A stretch of 64,000 nucleotides of DNA from assembly GCF_029867415.1 (NCBI RefSeq), contig NC_081183.1:51167133-51231132 (forward strand), written 5' to 3'. Positions within the stretch are counted from its first letter, which is position 1, and every line of letters begins with the position of its first letter. The position numbers and the translations under genes were made by a program. Source of the stretch: Vicia villosa. Taxonomy: Eukaryota > Streptophyta > Magnoliopsida > Fabales > Fabaceae. A model generated the notes under the pieces. The model was not told the DNA's origin. It worked only from the letters and a program-made list of their open reading frames with translations, and ran no database searches. Below are positions 19,606-34,963 of this stretch, one piece after another.

Positions 19606-22339
19606 TGTAACACCCCAAATCTACCCCGCAATTATAAGCGAAAATCAGAGTGCATTTAAAAATATTCATCAAAGATGGGATGTCATAATTCAACTTAACC
19701 AAACAAACATACTCGTATTCCAATCAACAAAGATACATAGCATTCGGAAAACAAGACTTTATCCAACATCTTTATATTTCAACTTATAAACATCTTTATA
19801 CTCAACTTAACACAAATGTCATCGTGGAATACAATAATCATATAATAACGACTAATCCCCCCGAGTGCTACGTATCAGAGCAATGCACACCAACTCGACT
19901 TGCCATAAAGCAACATAAAGACTTCACATAGATAACCTCGGTCATCCACGACTAATCTTGAGTACCTGCCCATTTCCCATGGTAGGGGAAATATCAGCAA
20001 AGGGGTGAGATATCTTACAATATAAAGCAATGCATGATAAATAATATAGGAAATATAGATCATACATAATTTCACCACTTCGCATCACATACATCTTACA
20101 ACACGTTTCACCGCAAAACAACTAATCAATATAATACAACTTTCAAAACGGCAACGATGTCATTAATCACATATTCAAATATACAAGTATGATATCAAAT
20201 ACGTCACAACAAACATATCATTATCACGTCACAACAAACACCTCGTCATCTCAATAATCCAAACACAATTCAGATGCTATTCAAATGCGACTCGAATGTG
20301 ACTCAAACTTATGCATATGCATGTGGTACCATTGGATTAAAACTTCCGTCTCAAACAGTTTGCCATTGGGCCGTCTCAAACATTTGCCACAAGGGCCGTC
20401 TCAAACAATTGCCACTAGGGCCGTCTCAAACAATGCAATGAATGTGACTCAATGATGCACATTCACAAACACAACTTAAACCACTTAATCAACTTAAACG
20501 ACATAATCAACTTGAACGACATAATCAACTTAAACAACATAACCACATCAACTAAACAGCATCAACTCAATGCCAAGGTTCTATGGCAATAACCGTATCA
20601 TAGTAATTTACCACATCTCAATCACATCATCACATTATATCGACATACAACATCTATTCAACTTAATTCTTATCAACATAATACAACTTATCAGTAATGA
20701 CCATAGGGTCTACAATAACAACGACAAATTCATCATGTCATAGCAACAATAACAATTCAACATATTGCACAACAACGAAAAACATCAACATGTTACAACA
20801 ACAACAACAATTCATCATGTTACAACAACAACAATTCATTATATTGCACATCAACAACAAACATCAACAAATTCCTCATATTCCCTAATTCAAGTAATCA
20901 TCATAACAAGTTATATTCAACTTCCTAATAAAGACATATATATATTCTTAATTAATCACATGGCATCATCATCGACTCATACATATCAAATACGCACAAT
21001 TAATCACCTATAGCATACAACATCTTTATCAATTATGCATATCATCACATATCTCATTATCTCATTATAAGGAAGACACATATTATCATTTCAATAACAT
21101 TGTATCGTCATAAGGAAAACATGCATCGAGTTATACTACAACAAAATTATGTCATTTCATCGCAAAAAGCATACTTCATATATTAACATAGCATAGTTCA
21201 TCAATTAATCCTAATAAACATAATAGGAAACTATATCATATGGATAATTTTATTGCATCATGGTATAGTTCGTTGCGTTAGCTTTCCAACGCTTCGAACG
21301 GCGCCTAAAACGGAGTTACGGATCAAAAGTTACATCATTTCAAAGTTTAGAAAAAGTTCTGCAAAACAGGCTTCGCGGCGCCAACAGGTTTCGCGGCGCG
21401 AACTGAGCGAATTCAAAAATTCCTAACTTTCTGCCAAGCAGTTCGCGGCGCCAACAGAGGTTCGCGGTGCGAACTGGCAATTTCAGAAACCCCCAAAACA
21501 CGAAAACAGCATACGAATTTCATCCCAAAACCCCTAAACTCAACCCAATCAAGTTGGAAAACACCAAGCATCACGAACAACCACAGAATACATGTTATAA
21601 ACACAAATACAACACATATTATGGATCTTCTAACATCACAACATCATTAAGCATCAATTAAACACATTTCAAATCATCAATCAAGCATTTGTTCATAAAC
21701 CCTAACATCTCTACACACAACTTCCATGGGGAATAACATACAATCTAACCCACCATATACATCATCATGCCAACCCTTAGAAAGTAAGAACCCCTCCGTT
21801 ACCTTAGCAAAAGCTTCACTTCCTTCAATGGAGCTCTTCCTCTTCATGCCATAACTTTCTTCTCTTCCTCTCTTCTTTCTCTTCTTTCTCTCCTTTCTCT
21901 TCTTTTCCACAAAATGAGTTATGAGGTTTAATCTCTAAAACCCTAACTCTTACTATCTTTTCTCACTAATGGGCTTAACCCACAATCCAACTTCATATTC
22001 TATATTCTTTCCACTTAGGCCCAATTCATAATATTCCTCTAATTACTCAATTAAGCCAAATAACACACATAATTGAATAATCACACAACATAACCGGATA
22101 TTATTTCCAATAATATTCCACATTTACCATCGATCCATAACTTTAACAATACTGACTCCCAATTGTACTTCTCTGACTAATCCGACTAATAAATCCGACC
22201 ACATCTTAACTGCTCAAATTAACATATTAATCCAAATTACCCTTTAGAATAATACCGATAAACCTCGACTTCAACTAATTCCAATGAATAAATCCTCGAT
22301 CAATTTAATTAAATAATTAATTAAATTTGGGGCGTTACA
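19606..22339 (-). mobile_element. Array LTR B (2734 bp, complete)
   Basis: Bounded by TGTAACACCCC next to a PBS on the right-hand internal convention and by GGCGTTACA next to a PPT, so both ends are defined. It contains about 437 bp missing from LTR A, including ATGTCATCGTGG and CCCCCCGAGTGC, plus all the LTR A landmarks. The palindrome zone has an extra GCTTCGCGGCGCC-type unit. No coding frame is credible. Confidence 0.9.
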
Positions 22340-24248
22340 ACTCTCCCCCACTTAGAATATTTTCTTCCTCGAAAATCCATCAGACATAACCGTCCTCAAC
22401 TTCGCTTCCAAGTTTCCAATTCTCAATTGCATTAGTCAACACTTTGACTACTAAAATAACTCAATTTGACTTAAATCCAGTGTCAATTATTCAACATCTC
22501 AACAACATACTCGTTAGCAACTTACCAACCATCTCAGGAATCTCTCGACTCACCAATACTTATGGTAACAACAACTTTAACATGCTTATACTTGGAGATA
22601 CAATCTCACTTCATTAACTTAGCAACACAGTCATCACTGTTCAACAATACCTTGACTATCGATCCTTAAGGTAGTAACAATCATAATCCTCATATACTTG
22701 GGTGTTCAACTCCATACTATTACCGTATTAACAACATTCTGAACACCATAACACATGCTTACTTCCATTCTCATAATTATACGTGATAATCTTCAACAAA
22801 CACCAACAACTCTCTCTCCACCTTGTTGTATTACTCCTATAGTGAAATCAACGTAGCCGGCATACTCAACTCAGTCATAGTACAAAATATGACTTCTTAG
22901 TTCTTACTTACAGAGTCCAGCAACAATATCACGATAACCGAAACCAGAACACGTATAGCAACTGCGCCACCTTACACATCCGCTGCGCAACTCTGATAAT
23001 CCATCATAAGTCACTGTCCATGTTATATCTTCCCGTCAATTACAAGGTTCACAAGTCTTAATCTAGTTCAGACTTCCTTAAACATCTGTCACAAAATCGT
23101 TGTTCACTCGACATTCTCAATCCTTCACTTTGCGATGTTATCTCACCTATAAACCAGCTTCTCCGACTTGTTCATTACTTCTCAACTATTCATGGATACC
23201 TTTCCGTTAATTCACACCAACCAGAGAGTAACTATCTTCACGACATAACATTCATCCATTTACGCACTTATCAAGCTAGCAAGATACCTCTATACTATCC
23301 AATCACGATTTCGTCTACTATCAACAAGAGATTAAGGGTGATCAAGTCCTCAATTTGTCAATAGATAGCCGACAACCATAATGGAGTATAAACCATCATT
23401 ACCAACATTAATAATTTCCTTTTCCAACTCGTACGCATATCACCCGAAAAACTATAATTCCATAATTCACTAATCTTCCAAAATCATCCGAACAAAACTA
23501 ACACCGACGTCTTGCAGCTACTTCCTTAAGCACCTCTGACGATACATCAAAACAAAAGTCATGTACACCATTATCCGCACTTCTTATTATTGAAATCATA
23601 CTCATCTCTTCGCATTACCAATTCTTACTCGCGCTTTAGAAAGTTTCAACAACTTCAACGACTTCTACTACTGCCTCAATCACTTGCATCAATCTTACAA
23701 CAATACTTCTTTTAATCACTGATCCAACATCGACATCTTATGCAAGGTTGCTTAACCAAAAACTTCACAGTCCATCAACAACACTGGAACATCGCACTTT
23801 CTAAATTCCATCTTCTAGAATTTATTCTCATTACTTACAGTTACCTTCAGACACATCAGGAGCTTGCACCATACTCGCATACCAACAACCTCTACATAGC
23901 TCCTCATCCTTCGAGAAGTGAACATCAAAAATTCCTACTCATCCTCTTCCTCAAGATGCTCCACTTAATTAGCAACAAAAATCTTAAATCCAAGTCATCT
24001 TCGATTCAGGAAACAACAAACTCCAACAACACTTGTACTGTCGCCCTCAGCAGCATACTACATCCTACAACTGAAACATAACCGAGAAGCATAGCTTCTC
24101 CCCCACTTAGATTCAAACCAACTCCTGCAGACAAACGATCAGAAGAACAACAAGTACTGACAGTGTTTCACACACTCGTCGTGTACACATGAATACACAT
24201 CATTAAACAACATTGGCCGGACGGACCGACCTGCTCTGATACCACTAC
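22340..24248 (-). mobile_element. Array internal region 2 (1909 bp)
   Basis: Same layout as internal region 1. It shares variant bases with region 3 (for example AATATGACTTC and ATAACCGAAACC) that differ from regions 1 and 4 (AATATCACTTC, ATAACCAAAACC). Confidence 0.9.
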
Positions 24249-26982
24249 TGTAACACCCCAAATCTACCCCGCAATTATAAGCGAAAATCAGAGTGCATTT
24301 AAAAATATTCATCAAAGATGGGATGTCATAATTCAACTTAACCAAACAAACATACTCGTATTCCAATCAACAAAGATACATAGCATTCGGAAAACAAGAC
24401 TTTATCCAACATCTTTATATTTCAACTTATAAACATCTTTATACTCAACTTAACACAAATGTCATCGTGGAATACAATAATCATATAATAACGACTAATC
24501 CCCCCGAGTGCTACGTATCAGAGCAATGCACACCAACTCGACTTGCCATAAAGCAACATAAAGACTTCACATAGATAACCTCGGTCATCCACGACTAATC
24601 TTGAGTACCTGCCCATTTCCCATGGTAGGGGAAATATCAGCAAAGGGGTGAGATATCTTACAATATAAAGGAATGCATGATAAATAATATAGGAAATATA
24701 GATCATACATAATTTCACCACTTCGCATCACATACATCTTACAACACGTTTCACCGCAAAACAACTAATCAATATAATACAACTTTCAAAACGGCAACGA
24801 TGTCATTAATCACATATTCAAATATACAAGTATGATATCAAATACGTCACAACAAACATATCATTATCACGTCACAACAAACACCTCGTCATCTCAATAA
24901 TCCAAACACAATTCAGATGCTATTCAAATGCGACTCGAATGTGACTCAAACTTATGCATATGCATGTGGTACCATTGGATTAAAACTTCCGTCTCAAACA
25001 GTTTGCCATTGGGCCGTCTCAAACATTTGCCACAAGGGCCGTCTCAAACAATTGCCACTAGGGCCGTCTCAAACAATGCAATGAATGTGACTCAATGATG
25101 CACATTCACAAACACAACTTAAACCACTTAATCAACTTAAACGACATAATCAACTTGAACGACATAATCAACTTAAACAACATAACCACATCAACTAAAC
25201 AGCATCAACTCAATGCCAAGGTTCTATGGCAATAACCGTATCATAGTAATTTACCACATCTCAATCACATCATCACATTATATCGACATACAACATCTAT
25301 TCAACTTAATTCTTATCAACATAATACAACTTATCAGTAATGACCATAGGGTCTACAATAACAACGACAAATTCATCATGTCATAGCAACAATAACAATT
25401 CAACATATTGCACAACAACGAAAAACATCAACATGTTACAACAACAACAACAATTCATCATGTTACAACAACAACAATTCATTATATTGCACATCAACAA
25501 CAAACATCAACAAATTCCTCATATTCCCTAATTCAAGTAATCATCATAACAAGTTATATTCAACTTCCTAATAAAGACATATATATATTCTTAATTAATC
25601 ACATGGCATCATCATCGACTCATACATATCAAATACGCACAATTAATCACCTATAGCATACAACATCTTTATCAATTATGCATATCATCACATATCTCAT
25701 TATCTCATTATAAGGAAGACACATATTATCATTTCAATAACATTGTATCGTCATAAGGAAAACATGCATCGAGTTATACTACAACAAAATTATGTCATTT
25801 CATCGCAAAAAGCATACTTCATATATTAACATAGCATAGTTCATCAATTAATCCTAATAAACATAATAGGAAACTATATCATATGGATAATTTTATTGCA
25901 TCATGGTATAGTTCGTTGCGTTAGCTTTCCAACGCTTCGAACGGCGCCTAAAACGGAGTTACGGATCAAAAGTTACATCATTTCAAAGTTTAGAAAAAGT
26001 TCTGCAAAACAGGCTTCGCGGCGCCAACAGGTTTCGCGGCGCGAACTGAGCGAATTCAAAAATTCCTAACTTTCTGCCAAGCAGTTCGCGGCGCCAACAG
26101 AGGTTCGCGGCGCGAACTGGCAATTTCAGAAACCCCCAAAACACGAAAACAGCATACGAATTTCATCCCAAAACCCCTAAACTCAACCCAATCAAGTTGG
26201 AAAACACCAAGCATCACGAACAACCACAGAATACATGTTATAAACACAAATACAACACATATTATGGATCTTCTAACATCACAACATCATTAAGCATCAA
26301 TTAAACACATTTCAAATCATCAATCAAGCATTTGTTCATAAACCCTAACATCTCTACACACAACTTCCATGGGGAATAACATACAATCTAACCCACCATA
26401 TACATCATCATGCCAACCCTTAGAAAGTAAGAACCCCTCCGTTACCTTAGCAAAAGCTTCACTTCCTTCAATGGAGCTCTTCCTCTTCATGCCATAACTT
26501 TCTTCTCTTCCTCTCTTCTTTCTCTTCTTTCTCTCCTTTCTCTTCTTTTCCACAAAATGAGTTATGAGGTTTAATCTCTAAAACCCTAACTCTTACTATC
26601 TTTTCTCACTAATGGGCTTAACCCACAATCCAACTTCATATTCTATATTCTTTCCACTTAGGCCCAATTCATAATATTCCTCTAATTACTCAATTAAGCC
26701 AAATAACACACATAATTGAATAATCACACAACATAACCGGATATTATTTCCAATAATATTCCACATTTACCATCGATCCATAACTTTAACAATACTGACT
26801 CCCAATTGTACTTCTCTGACTAATCCGACTAATAAATCCGACCACATCTTAACTGCTCAAATTAACATATTAATCCAAATTACCCTTTAGAATAATACCG
26901 ATAAACCTCGACTTCAACTAATTCCAATGAATAAATCCTCGATCAATTTAATTAAATAATTAATTAAATTTGGGGCGTTACA
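24249..26982 (-). mobile_element. Array LTR C (2734 bp, complete)
   Basis: Almost identical to LTR B; only a few single-base differences were noticed (for example near 24670 and 26109). Both ends are flanked by PBS and PPT as in LTR B. Confidence 0.9.
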
Positions 26983-28891
26983 ACTCTCCCCCACTTAGAA
27001 TATTTTCTTCCTCGAAAATCCATCAGACATAACCGTCCTCAACTTCGCTTCCAAGTTTCCAATTCTCAATTGCATTAGTCAACACTTTGACTACTAAAAT
27101 AACTCAATTTGACTTAAATCCAGTGTCAATTATTCAACATCTCAACAACATACTCGTTAGCAACTTACCAACCATCTCAGGAATCTCTCGACTCACCAAT
27201 ACTTATGGTAACAACAACTTTAACATGCTTATACTTGGAGATACAATCTCACTTCATTAACTTAGCAACACAGTCATCACTGTTCAACAATACCTTGACT
27301 ATCGATCCTTAAGGTAGTAACAATCATAATCCTCATATACTTGGGTGTTCAACTCCATACTATTACCGTATTAACAACATTCTGAACACCATAACACATG
27401 CTTACTTCCATTCTCATAATTATACGTGATAATCTTCAACAAACACCAACAACTCTCTCTCCACCTTGTTGTATTACTCCTATAGTGAAATCAACGTAGC
27501 CGGCATACTCAACTCAGTCATAGTACAAAATATGACTTCTTAGTTCTTACTTACAGAGTCCAGCAACAATATCACGATAACCGAAACCAGAACACGTATA
27601 GCAACTGCGCCACCTTACACATCCGCTGCGCAACTCTGATAATCCATCATAAGTCACTGTCCATGTTATATCTTCCCGTCAATTACAAGGTTCACAAGTC
27701 TTAATCTAGTTCAGACTTCCTTAAACATCTGTCACAAAATCGTTGTTCACTCGACATTCTCAATCCTTCACTTTGCGATGTTATCTCACCTATAAACCAG
27801 CTTCTCCGACTTGTTCATTACTTCTCAACTATTCATGGATACCTTTCCGTTAATTCACACCAACCAGAGAGTAACTATCTTCACGACATAACATTCATCC
27901 ATTTACGCACTTATCAAGCTAGCAAGATACCTCTATACTATCCAATCACGATTTCGTCTACTATCAACAAGAGATTAAGGGTGATCAAGTCCTCAATTTG
28001 TCAATAGATAGCCGACAACCATAATGGAGTATAAACCATCATTACCAACATTAATAATTTCCTTTTCCAACTCGTACGCATATCACCCGAAAAACTATAA
28101 TTCCATAATTCACTAATCTTCCAAAATCATCCGAACAAAACTAACACCGACGTCTTGCAGCTACTTCCTTAAGCACCTCTGACGATACATCAAAACAAAA
28201 GTCATGTACACCATTATCCGCACTTCTTATTATTGAAATCATACTCATCTCTTCGCATTACCAATTCTTACTCGCGCTTTAGAAAGTTTCAACAACTTCA
28301 ACGACTTCTACTACTGCCTCAATCACTTGCATCAATCTTACAACAATACTTCTTTTAATCACTGATCCAACATCGACATCTTATGCAAGGTTGCTTAACC
28401 AACAACTTCACAGTCCATCAACAACACTGGAACATCGCACTTTCTAAATTCCATCTTCTAGAATTTATTCTCATTACTTACAGTTACCTTCAGACACATC
28501 AGGAGCTTGCACCATACTCGCATACCAACAACCTCTACATAGCTCCTCATCCTTCGAGAAGTGAACATCAAAAATTCCTACTCATCCTCTTCCTCAAGAT
28601 GCTCCACTTAATTAGCAACAAAAATCTTAAATCCAAGTCATCTTCGATTCAGGAAACAACAAACTCCAACAACACTTGTACTGTCGCCCTCAGCAGCATA
28701 CTACATCCTACAACTGAAACATAACCGAGAAGCATAGCTTCTCCCCCACTTAGCTTCAAACCAACTCCTTCAGACAAACGATCAGAAGAACAACAAGTAC
28801 TGACAGTGTTTCACACACTCGTCGTGTACACGGGAATACAAATCATTAAACAACATTGGCCGGACGGACCGACCTGCTCTGATACCACTAT
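26983..28891 (-). mobile_element. Array internal region 3 (1909 bp)
   Basis: Same layout; PBS at 28876-28887, hairpin at 28727-28743. It is the closest partner of internal region 2. Confidence 0.9.
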
Positions 28892-31616
28892 TGTAACACC
28901 CCAAATCTACCCCGCAATTATAAGCGAAAATCAGAGTGCATTTAAAAATATTCATCAAAGATGGGATGTCATAATTCAACTTAACCAAACAAACATACTC
29001 GTATTCCAATCAACAAAGATACATAGCATTCGGAAAACAAGACTTTATCCAACATCTTTATATTTCAACTTATAAACATCTTTATACTCAACTTAACACA
29101 AATGTCATCGTGGAATACAATAATCATATAATAACGACTAATCCCCCCGAGTGCTACGTATCAGAGCAATGGACACCAACTCGACTTGCCATAAAGCAAC
29201 ATAAAGACTTCACATAGATAACCTCGGTCATCCACGACTAATCTTGAGTACCTGCCCATTTCCCATGGTAGGGGAAATATCAGCAAAGGGGTGAGATATC
29301 TTACAATATAAAGGAATGCATGATAAATAATATAGGAAATATAGATCATACATAATTTCACCACTTCGCATCACATACATCTTACAACACGTTTCACCGC
29401 AAAACAACTAATCAATATAATACAACTTTCAAAACGGCAACGATGTCATTAATCACATATTCAAATATACAAGTATGATATCAAATACGTCACAACAAAC
29501 ATATCATTATCACGTCACAACAAACACCTCGTCATCTCAATAATCCAAACACAATTCAGATGCTATTCAAATGCGACTCGAATGTGACTCAAACTTATGC
29601 ATATGCATGTGGTACCATTGGATTAAAACTTCCGTCTCAAACAGTTTGCCATTGGGCCGTCTCAAACATTTGCCACAAGGGCCGTCTCAAACAATTGCCA
29701 CTAGGGCCGTCTCAAACAATGCAATGAATGTGACTCAATGATGCACATTCACAAACACAACTTAAACCACTTAATCAACTTAAACGACATAATCAACTTG
29801 AACGACATAATCAACTTAAACAACATAACCACATCAACTAAACAGCATCAACTCAATGCCAAGGTTCTATGGCAATAACCGTATCATAGTAATTTACCAC
29901 ATCTCAATCACATCATCACATTATATCGACATACAACATCTATTCAACTTAATTCTTATCAACATAATACAACTTATCAGTAATGACCATAGGGTCTACA
30001 ATAACAACGACAAATTCATCATGTCATAGCAACAATAACAATTCAACATATTGCACAACAACGAAAAACATCAACATGTTACAACAACAACAACAATTCA
30101 TCATGTTACAACAACAACAATTCATTATATTGCACATCAACAACAAACATCAACAAATTCCTCATATTCCCTAATTCAAGTAATCATCATAACAAGTTAT
30201 ATTCAACTTCCTAATAAAGACATATATATATTCTTAATTAATCACATGGCATCATCATCGACTCATACATATCAAATACGCACAATTAATCACTTATAGC
30301 ATACAACATCTTTATCAATTATGCATATCATCACATATCTCATTATCTCATTATAAGGAAGACACATATTATCATTTCAATAACATTGTATCGTCATAAG
30401 GAAAACATGCATCGAGTTATACTACAACAAAATTATGTCATTTCATCGCAAAAAGCATACTTCATATATTAACATAGCATAGTTCATCAATTAATCCTAA
30501 TAAACATAATAGGAAACTATATCATATGGATAATTTTATTGCATCATGGTATAGTTCGTTGCGTTAGCTTTCCAACGCTTCGAACGGCGCCTAAAACGGA
30601 GTTACGGATCAAAAGTTACATCATTTCAAAGTTTAGAAAAAGTTCTGCAAAACAGGCTTCGCGGCGCCAACAGGTTTCGCGGCGCGAACTGAGCGAATTC
30701 AAAAATTCCTAACTTTCTGCCAAGCAGTTCGCGGCGCCAACAGAGGTTCGCGGCGCGAACTGGCAATTTCAGAAACCCCCAAAACACGAAAACAGCATAC
30801 GAATTTCATCCCAAAACCCCTAAACTCAACCCAATCAAGTTGGAAAACACCAAGCATCACGAACAACCACAGAATACATGTTATAAACACAAATACAACA
30901 CATATTATGGATCTTCTAACATCACAACATCATTAAGCATCAATTAAACACATTTCAAATCATCAATCAAGCATTTGTTCATAAACCCTAACATCTCTAC
31001 ACACAACTTCCATGGGGAATAACATGCAATCTAACCCACCATATACATCATCATGCCAACCCTTAGAAAGTAAAAACCCCACCCTTACCTTAGCAAAAGC
31101 TTCACTTCCTTCAATGGAGCTCTTCCTCTTCATGCCATAACTTTCTTCTCTTCCTCTCTTCTTTCTCTCCTTTCTCTTCTTTTCCACAAAATGAGTTATG
31201 AGGTTTAATCTCTAAAACCCTAACTCTTACTATCTTTTCTCACTAATGGGCTTAACCCACAATCCAACTTCATATTCTATATTCTTTCCACTTAGGCCCA
31301 ATTCATAATATTCCTCTAATTACTCAATTAAGCCAAATAACACACATAATTGAATAATCACACCACATAACCGAATATTATTTCCAATAATATTCCACAT
31401 TTACCATCAATCCATAACTTTAACAATACTGACTCCCAATTGTACTTCTCTGACTAATCCGACTAATAAATCCGACCACAACTTAACTGCTCAAATTAAC
31501 ATATTAATCCAAATTACCCTTTAGAATAATACCGATAAACCTCGACTTCAACTAATTCCAATGAATAAATCCTCGATCAATTTAATTAAATAATTAATTA
31601 AATTTGGGGCGTTACA
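28892..31616 (-). mobile_element. Array LTR D (2725 bp)
   Basis: As LTR B but 9 bp shorter in the GA-rich tract (about 31140-31190). Near the PPT it shares variants with LTR A (ACCGAATATT, CCCCACCCTTACC) rather than with B and C. Confidence 0.9.
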
Positions 31617-33379
31617 ACTCTCCCCCACTTAGAATATTTTCTTCCTCGAAAATCCATCAGACATAACCGTCCTCAACTTCGCTTCCAAGTCTCCAATTCT
31701 CAATTGCATTAGTCAACACTTCGACTACTAAAATAACTCAATCCGACTTAAATCCAGTGTCAATTATTCAACATCTCAACAACATACTCGTTAGCAACTT
31801 ACCAACCATCTCAGGAATCTCTCGACTCACCAATACTTATGGTAACAACAACTTTAACATGCTTATACTTGGAGATACAATCTCACTTCATTAACTTAGC
31901 AACACAGTCATCACTGTTCAACAATACCTTGACTATCGATCCTTAAGGTAGTAACAATCATAATCCTCATATACTTGGGTGTTCAACTCCATACTATTAC
32001 CGTATTAACAACAATCTGAACACCATAACACATGCTTACTTCCATTCTCATAATTATACGTGATAATCTTCAACAAACACCAACAACTCTCTCTCCACCT
32101 TGTTGTATTACTCCTATAGTGAAATCAACGTAGCCGGCATACTCAACTCAGTCATAGTACAAAATATCACTTCTTAGTTCTTACTTACAGAGTCCAGCAA
32201 CAATATCACGATAACCAAAACCAGAACACGTATAGCAACTGCGCCACCTTACACATCCGCTGCGCAACTCTGATAATCCTTTATAAGTCACTGTCCATGT
32301 TATATCTTCCCGTCAATTACAAGGTTCACAAGTCTTAATCTAGTTCAGACTTCCTTAAACATCTGTCACAAAATCGTTGTTCACTCGACATTCTCAATCC
32401 TTCACTTTGCGATGTTATCTCACCTATAAACCAGCTTCTCCGACTTGTTCGTTACTTCTCAACTATTCGTGGATACCTTTCCGTTAATTCACACCAACCA
32501 GAGAGTAACTATCTTCACGGCATAACATTCATCCATTTACGCACTTATCAAGCTAGCAAGATACCTCTATACTATCCAATCACGATTTCGTCTACTATCA
32601 ACAAGAGATTAAGGGTGATCAAGTCCTCAATTTGTCAATAGATAGCCGACAACCATAATGGAGTATAAACCATCATTACCAACATTAATAATTTCCTTTT
32701 CCAACTCGTACGCATATCACCCGAAAAACTATAATTCCATAATTCACTAATCTTCCAAAATCATCCGAACAAAACTAACACCGACGTCTTGCAGCTACTT
32801 CCTTAAGCACCTCTGACGATACATCAAAACAAAAGTCATGTACACCATTATCCGCACTTCTTATTATTGAAATCATACTCATCTCTTCGCATTACCAATT
32901 CTTACTCGCGCTTTAGAAAGTTTCAACAACTTCAACGACTTCTACTACTGCCTCAATCACTTGCATCAATCTTACAACAATACTTCTTTTAATCACTGAT
33001 CCAACATCGACATCTTATGCAAGGTTGCTTAACCAACAACTTCACAGTCCATCAACAACACTGGAACATCGCACTTTCTAAATTCCATCTTCTAGAATTT
33101 ATTCTCATTACTTACAGTTACCTTCAGACACATCAGGAGCTTGCACCATACTCGCATACCAACAACCTCTACATAGCTCCTCATCCTTCGAGAAGTGAAC
33201 ATCAAAAATTCCTACTCATCCTCTTCCTCAAGATGCTCCACTTAATTAGCAACAAAAATCTTAAATCCAAGTCATCTTCGATTCAGGAAACAACAAACTC
33301 CAACAACACTTGTACTGTCGCCCTCAGCAGCATACTACATCCTACAACTGAAACATAACCGAGAAGCATAGCTTCTCTC
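31617..33379 (-). mobile_element. Array internal region 4, interrupted by Ogre
   Basis: It continues for 1758 bp to 33374, then the target-site duplication (33375-33379) and the Ogre. The remaining 151 bp resume at 63541-63691, giving 1909 bp in total, exactly the unit length. Confidence 0.9.
33375..33379. repeat. Target-site duplication of Ogre (left copy)
   Basis: CTCTC here and CTCCC at 63541-63545 flank the Ogre. The uninterrupted array units have GCTTCTCCCCC at this spot, so the original site was CTCCC, with one later base change on the left. Confidence 0.7.
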
Positions 33380-34954
33380 TGTCATACCCCAATTTTTGAC
33401 CTATGATACCACCTCATATCATTTGCATATGCATCATTTGCATCTCTAACAAATTGCATAGCTTGTGTTTGCTACTTGTGACTCAGCAGGATTTAAACAA
33501 GAAATCATTCATCAGTACAAGTAACAATCAATTAGGGTTTTGTTCTCCCTTCATCTCAAATGAATCATCTTCATCAAAAATCAACATTTGGTCCTCAAAG
33601 ATTCATTTCAACAAGCTCAAAGGTTATGAATCAACCAGATTAGGGTTTTGACTGAAGATAGCATACTCCTGATTTTTGCTCAGAGTTTGACCTAATGACT
33701 TGGGACATGACCTCAAGACCCCAAGTGCATCATTTTGTCCTAATCTATTGGCTCAAAACATCTCCTACACAAGGATTGATCAACAGTGAAATTTCAAATC
33801 ATCAGATTAGGGTTTTGAGTTATCAGGGATTGAAATCAGGGATCACATTTGGGAAACCCTAAAAATCCCCAGGAAGTCAATCAAAGGTTTCAATCATCTT
33901 CAAATAATCCCTATGACAACATCCAATGGAAATTACATCTCAATTCAAGATCCACAGTCATCAATTTCATCAGGTCGACAATTAGGGTTTTTGACCTAAT
34001 TCACTAAACAACTGACCTTTTAATCAGGACATGGTGCCACAACTCAAACCATGCCTCAAGGTCCTCCAAAAACTCAATATGATCCATTCATACCATTCAT
34101 TTGGTGAGGATAGCTTGGTTCATTTGAAATCTCCAGAAACGCGATTCGTCTGAAAAAGTCAACTGTACAAAATCACCATTGACTTTTGGGGAATTTTGGT
34201 CAACCATGACTTTTGAAGTTTTAAATCACCAATATATGATATGTGAAGTCATTTGATCAAGAAAATCAATCAAGAATCAAAAAGTCAAAGTTTGACTTTT
34301 ATACTTAGAAAATTTTTCTAAGTGTTTTTCAATGGTTTTTTCCAAACTTTGGAAGGGAATTTCCCAAAATTTCACCTACAAACTGAAAAAAACTTCCAAC
34401 ATGAAAGTTGTAGATTTTGATCCAATAAACAACTTTGTCACATAAAATGATTTTCCAAAAGATCAACCATTTAAGAGATATGGAGCCTCAAAGTTGGTAT
34501 CTTTTGAAAATTTCACTTAAAACCTCATTTTCTTCAAAGTTCATGGATCTTTTTCACCCATTTCCTTAAAGGTCTTGAAGAAACTTTCAACTAGGGTTTT
34601 GAAGTGTGTAATATGAGCTTTCCAAAATGACCAAGAGCATGAAAAAATATGGAGTGTAGCCATGGTTTTGAATTTTGACATTAGTGAACCTTATGCTTGA
34701 ATTTTCACCATTTTTTCACTAAGTTTCAATACTACATGACATATAATGCAAGTAATGATGCATCAAGGCAATAATTGATAGATATTTTCTGATTTGAAGA
34801 TCAGAATGGAAGAGGATAAGAAGCTTGAGATTTAACCATGGTTTAGTCACTTTTAACCATTTGCATTTAATGTGAAAGATTCCATTTTATCTCTTAAGCC
34901 AAATCATCATTCTTGGATCAACTTGCAAGAGCTTTGAGTTCAGAATCCTTGGCC

Positions 34955-34963
34955 TATAAATAG
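34955..34963 (+). promoter_or_regulatory. Ogre LTR TATA box
   Basis: TATAAATAG, matched in the 3' LTR (from 60533). It is the best core promoter in this LTR and would place the transcription start near 34990. Confidence 0.65.

Larger units (their letters stand above)
15387..33374 (-). repeat. Tandem array of a 4.64-kb non-coding LTR element
   Basis: LTR and internal region alternate in direct orientation. LTR B, C and D start at 19606, 24249 and 28892, exactly 4643 bp apart; internal regions are each 1909 bp. The array continues beyond the Ogre insertion at 63541 to the window end. No unit has a gag or pol frame, yet each has an initiator-Met PBS and a PPT on the minus strand. Units are close to identical by eye, differing at scattered bases and two small indels (18 bp in LTR A, 9 bp in LTR D). 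Confidence 0.9.
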
